A stretch of 10,900 bases of DNA, from the NCBI GenBank assembly GCA_023446675.1, contig JAEXPO010000539.1, positions 1 through 10,900 on the forward strand, read 5' to 3'. This stretch comes from Bacillota bacterium (GTDB lineage Bacteria; Bacillota; Clostridia; DSM-8532). The translations under genes were made by a program, and so were the position numbers. Positions 9,177 to 10,900 of the stretch are shown in pieces (the stretch's first letter is position 1; every line of letters starts with the position of its first letter). The notes under the pieces were generated by a model that was not told where the DNA came from, did not search any database, and saw only the letters and a list, made by a program, of their open reading frames with translations.

Positions 9177-9809
9177 ATGCCTGTAAAGATTGAAAAGAAC
9201 AGTGTGGTTTTATTTCAGGGGGACAGCATTACCGACTGCGGCCGGAGCCGCGAGGTAGACAGCCAGCTTGGGAGCGGCTATGCCAATATGACGGCGGCAT
9301 TGTTTTCCGCAGCTCATCCGGAGCTGAATGTCACCTTCCTGAATCGGGGTATCAGCGGCAACAGGGCAAAGGATCTTAAGGAGCGCTGGGTTGCGGATTG
9401 CCTGGAGCTTAAGCCGGACTGGCTGTCCGTCTTCATCGGCATCAATGACTGCTGGCGCAGATATGACAGAAACGATCCCACTTCGCCGGAAGAATTTGAG
9501 GCCAGTTACCGATTTATTTTAGAGGCTGTAAAAAGTGAGCTGAAGAACACCAAAATCATTCTTCTGGAGCCCTTTGTGCTTCCTGTGCCGGAAGACAGAA
9601 AGGCCTGGAGAGAGGATCTGGATCCTAAGATTCAGGTAACCAGAGAGCTTGCCAGAGAATTTGAAACCTATTTTATTCCCTTGGACGGTATTTTTGCTCA
9701 GGCCTCTGTTCTGAAGCCCTCTGCTTTCTGGGCGGCAGACGGGGTGCACCCGACGCAGGCAGGCCATGCCCTTATTGCAAAGCATTGGCTTTCTGTTGTT
9801 GAAAAATAA
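9177..9809 (+). CDS. SGNH/GDSL acetyl esterase, Axe2-like
   Basis: The 210-residue protein shows all SGNH blocks. Block I is FQGDSITDCGR with Ser17, block II is NRGISGNRAKDLKERW, block III is FIGINDCWRRYD, and block V is DGVHPTQAGH with Asp188 and His191 completing the triad. From memory of the family, layout and wording closely match the Geobacillus stearothermophilus intracellular acetyl-xylan esterase Axe2 (Ser15/Asp191/His194), which forms oligomers and removes acetyl groups from imported xylo-oligosaccharides. There is no signal peptide, so the same cytoplasmic deacetylase role is likely, on acetylated oligosaccharides processed together with the preceding hydrolase. Its start lies 29 bases after the hydrolase stop, and the AraC gene follows after 19 bases, so the three are very probably co-transcribed. 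An upstream in-frame ATG at 9144 would add 11 residues but is less likely. The precise substrate is not shown. Confidence 0.9.
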   Translation: MPVKIEKNSVVLFQGDSITDCGRSREVDSQLGSGYANMTAALFSAAHPELNVTFLNRGISGNRAKDLKERWVADCLELKPDWLSVFIGINDCWRRYDRNDPTSPEEFEASYRFILEAVKSELKNTKIILLEPFVLPVPEDRKAWREDLDPKIQVTRELAREFETYFIPLDGIFAQASVLKPSAFWAADGVHPTQAGHALIAKHWLSVVEK

Positions 9810-9817
9810 AGTCAGAC

Positions 9818-9822
9818 AGGAG
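9818..9822 (+). promoter_or_regulatory. Ribosome binding site that decides the second AraC start
   Basis: AGGAG lies 6 bases before the ATG at 9829. An open frame extends upstream to an ATG at 9766, but that lies inside the esterase gene and has no such site. Confidence 0.7.
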
Positions 9823-9828
9823 TACGGG

Positions 9829-10701
9829 ATGGAAGCCTGGTTTGAAAAAAACAGCTTTGAGTCGGACTTTCCTTTTGATTTATTCATCAATGTGGGAAGA
9901 TGCCAGATTATACCTCACTGGCATGAGGAAATAGAGATTATCTATATTCTCAAGGGTGGGGTGAGTGTGGGCATAAACAGCAGGCTCTATGATCTTAAGG
10001 AAAAGGACATACTCATTATAAGCGGCGGAGACATTCACAGCTTCCTCCCGGCCTCCGATGACAGCCAGCGGCTGGTGCTTCGCTTTAACCTTTCCGTTTT
10101 TGACGGTGTGCCTTCGGTTACAAAGGACAGGAAGGAAATTAAGCCCCTGTTCGATTACGCCCGAAAGCACAGCGTCCTTTGGACGCCGGAGGCGGGGGAG
10201 GAAATGCGGTGGCACATCCATAAAATTTTTGACGAGTACAGCCAGCGGCAAAAGGGATATAAGCTGGCCATAAAGGCAATGCTATATGAGCTGGCCGTTT
10301 TTCTTCTCAGGAAGGTTCCCATGGAGGAACGCTCCAAGGTGGAGGTGGGACGCCGGAAGGAAGCCATGAACCGGCTGGAAAGCGTTTTCAGCTTTGTTGA
10401 AAATAATTACTCCTCCGATATATCCCTTACAGCCTGCGCCGAGGAAGCCGGATTCAGCGTGTACCACTTTACCCGCTTTTTCAAGCAGCATACGGGTATG
10501 ACCTTTAACCAATATTTGAGTAGTTTTCGTATAACTCAGGCGGAATGGCTTTTAATGAATGAGGATAAAAACATTACGGAAGTGGCTCTCCAATGCGGAT
10601 TTAACAATGTGAAAACCTTTGAACGGGTTTTTAAAATTCATAAAGGGGAAGCGCCGTCTCAATTTAAGAAAAGGCAAAAAATGCGTACAAATGAGCAATA
10701 A
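9829..10701 (+). CDS. AraC-family transcriptional regulator of the hydrolase-esterase operon
   Basis: A 290-residue protein starting MEAWFEKNSFESDFPFDLF. The N-terminal cupin sensor (about 15-100) contains HWHEEIEIIYILKGG, the His-x-His pattern typical of AraC ligand-binding domains, and LKEKDILIISGGDIHSF. The C-terminal double helix-turn-helix (about 185-283) shows SLTACAEEAGFSVYHFTRFF, then ITEVALQCGFNNVKTFERVF and the closing FKIHKGEAPSQFKKR, a normal family signature. It is the third gene of the operon, 19 bases after the esterase stop, so its level rises with the enzymes it probably controls. Ligand and target are inferred only: the likely target is the leader or promoter at 7048-7133, and the likely ligand a sugar released by the two enzymes. 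An in-frame extension to 9766 is rejected on ribosome-binding-site grounds. It differs clearly in its sensor domain from the AraC protein at 4804. Confidence 0.92.
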   Translation: MEAWFEKNSFESDFPFDLFINVGRCQIIPHWHEEIEIIYILKGGVSVGINSRLYDLKEKDILIISGGDIHSFLPASDDSQRLVLRFNLSVFDGVPSVTKDRKEIKPLFDYARKHSVLWTPEAGEEMRWHIHKIFDEYSQRQKGYKLAIKAMLYELAVFLLRKVPMEERSKVEVGRRKEAMNRLESVFSFVENNYSSDISLTACAEEAGFSVYHFTRFFKQHTGMTFNQYLSSFRITQAEWLLMNEDKNITEVALQCGFNNVKTFERVFKIHKGEAPSQFKKRQKMRTNEQ

Positions 10702-10727
10702 CCGGGGAGAACTGCCCGGTTATTTTT
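10698..10727 (+). terminator. Intrinsic terminator closing the operon
   Basis: A perfect 9-base stem, ATAACCGGG (10698-10706) with CCCGGTTAT (10715-10723), has an 8-base loop and is followed by a short T run. The stem overlaps the stop codon of the AraC gene. It should separate the operon from the oxidoreductase gene downstream. Confidence 0.88.
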
Positions 10728-10742
10728 AATATAATTTCAGTG

Positions 10743-10799
10743 GGACAACAATCTGTCCGCCCAAAGAGGCAAAAAGATGTTCGGGCATAAATGTCCGGC
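10743..10799 (+). promoter_or_regulatory. Cluster of TGTCC-type repeats before the oxidoreductase gene
   Basis: GGACA (10743-10747) and TGTCC (10754-10758) form an inverted repeat with a 6-base spacer. Two further direct copies follow: TGTTCGGG (10778-10785) and TGTCCGGC (10792-10799), 14 bases apart. The spacing suggests binding sites for a dimeric or AraC-type regulator, but no promoter with a good -35 is seen; a TATAAT at 10730-10735 is the only -10 candidate. Confidence 0.35.
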
Positions 10800-10820
10800 A
10801 AAACAGGAGGGATTCTAAAA

Positions 10821-10900
10821 ATGGGTGAAAGAAAACTCAAAGTAGGAATTATCGGCTGCGGTGGCATAGCAAACGGAAAGCACATGCCCAGCCTTAAAAG
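10821..10900 (+). CDS. Gfo/Idh/MocA-family oxidoreductase, 5' end only
   Basis: Only the first 26 codons lie in the window. They read KVGIIGCGGIANGKHMPSL after a short lead-in. VGIIGCGGIA is the GxGxxA dinucleotide-binding fingerprint that opens the Rossmann fold of this NAD(P)-dependent family, and the following KHMPSLK fits the family's usual helix. An AGGAGG site (10805-10810) lies 10 bases before the ATG. Members oxidise or reduce sugars, inositol and related compounds, and are often found in carbohydrate clusters. It sits downstream of a terminator and so has its own promoter or depends on read-through. Substrate cannot be judged from this fragment. Confidence 0.85.
   Translation, partial: MGERKLKVGIIGCGGIANGKHMPSLK

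Noticed and set aside
9766..9828. Extended start of the second AraC gene inside the esterase
   Set aside because: The extra 21 codons overlap the conserved end of the esterase in another frame, and AGGAG at 9818-9822 points to 9829.

Overview
The window looks like part of a Bacillota genome, probably an anaerobic Clostridia-type (Lachnospiraceae-like) or Paenibacillus-like organism. The reasons are strong AGGAGG-type ribosome binding sites in front of most genes, sigma-A-like promoters, U-tract hairpin terminators, and a gene content devoted to carbohydrate use under AraC-family control. The exact taxon cannot be read from the sequence. Bases 1 to about 1,500 are visibly more AT-rich than the rest, which hints at a different history.

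Layout. (1) Bases 1-378 hold no intact gene, but they carry fragments of protein-like reading in two frames that look like a decayed gene. (2) 379-1335 (+) encodes a protein with an N-terminal SEC-C zinc motif and TPR-like helices; its 3' end may be frameshifted. (3) A hairpin with A and T tracts on both sides (1431-1467) separates this gene from a convergent lacZ-type GH2 beta-galactosidase (1512-4559, -). (4) An AraC-family regulator (4804-5631, +) is divergent from lacZ. The two share a 244-base AT-rich intergenic region with back-to-back -10 boxes and no good -35 boxes, as expected for activator-dependent promoters. (5) A membrane-anchored protein with SH3-like domains and a VCBS/FG-GAP-like calcium-loop motif (5647-6843, -) converges on the regulator with only 15 bases between stop codons. 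(6) A 315-base intergenic region contains three tandem 13-bp repeats and a near-consensus promoter (7048-7076) followed by an inverted repeat. (7) A compact operon follows: a GHL6/GH151-like glycoside hydrolase (7159-9147), an SGNH acetyl esterase closely resembling the Axe2 acetyl-xylan esterase type (9177-9809), and a second AraC regulator (9829-10701), closed by an intrinsic terminator. (8) The start of a Gfo/Idh/MocA oxidoreductase is cut by the window end.

How it fits together: there are two carbohydrate modules, each with its own AraC-type sensor. In the first, the regulator probably controls the divergent beta-galactosidase. In the second, a hydrolase and an esterase without signal peptides would act in the cytoplasm on imported, acetyl-decorated oligosaccharides, with the third gene as sensor. 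No transporter is present in the window. The most interesting point is the uncharacterised pairing of a GHL6/GH151-like enzyme with an Axe2-like esterase and its own regulator. I see no CRISPR, RNA gene, insertion sequence or phage element.
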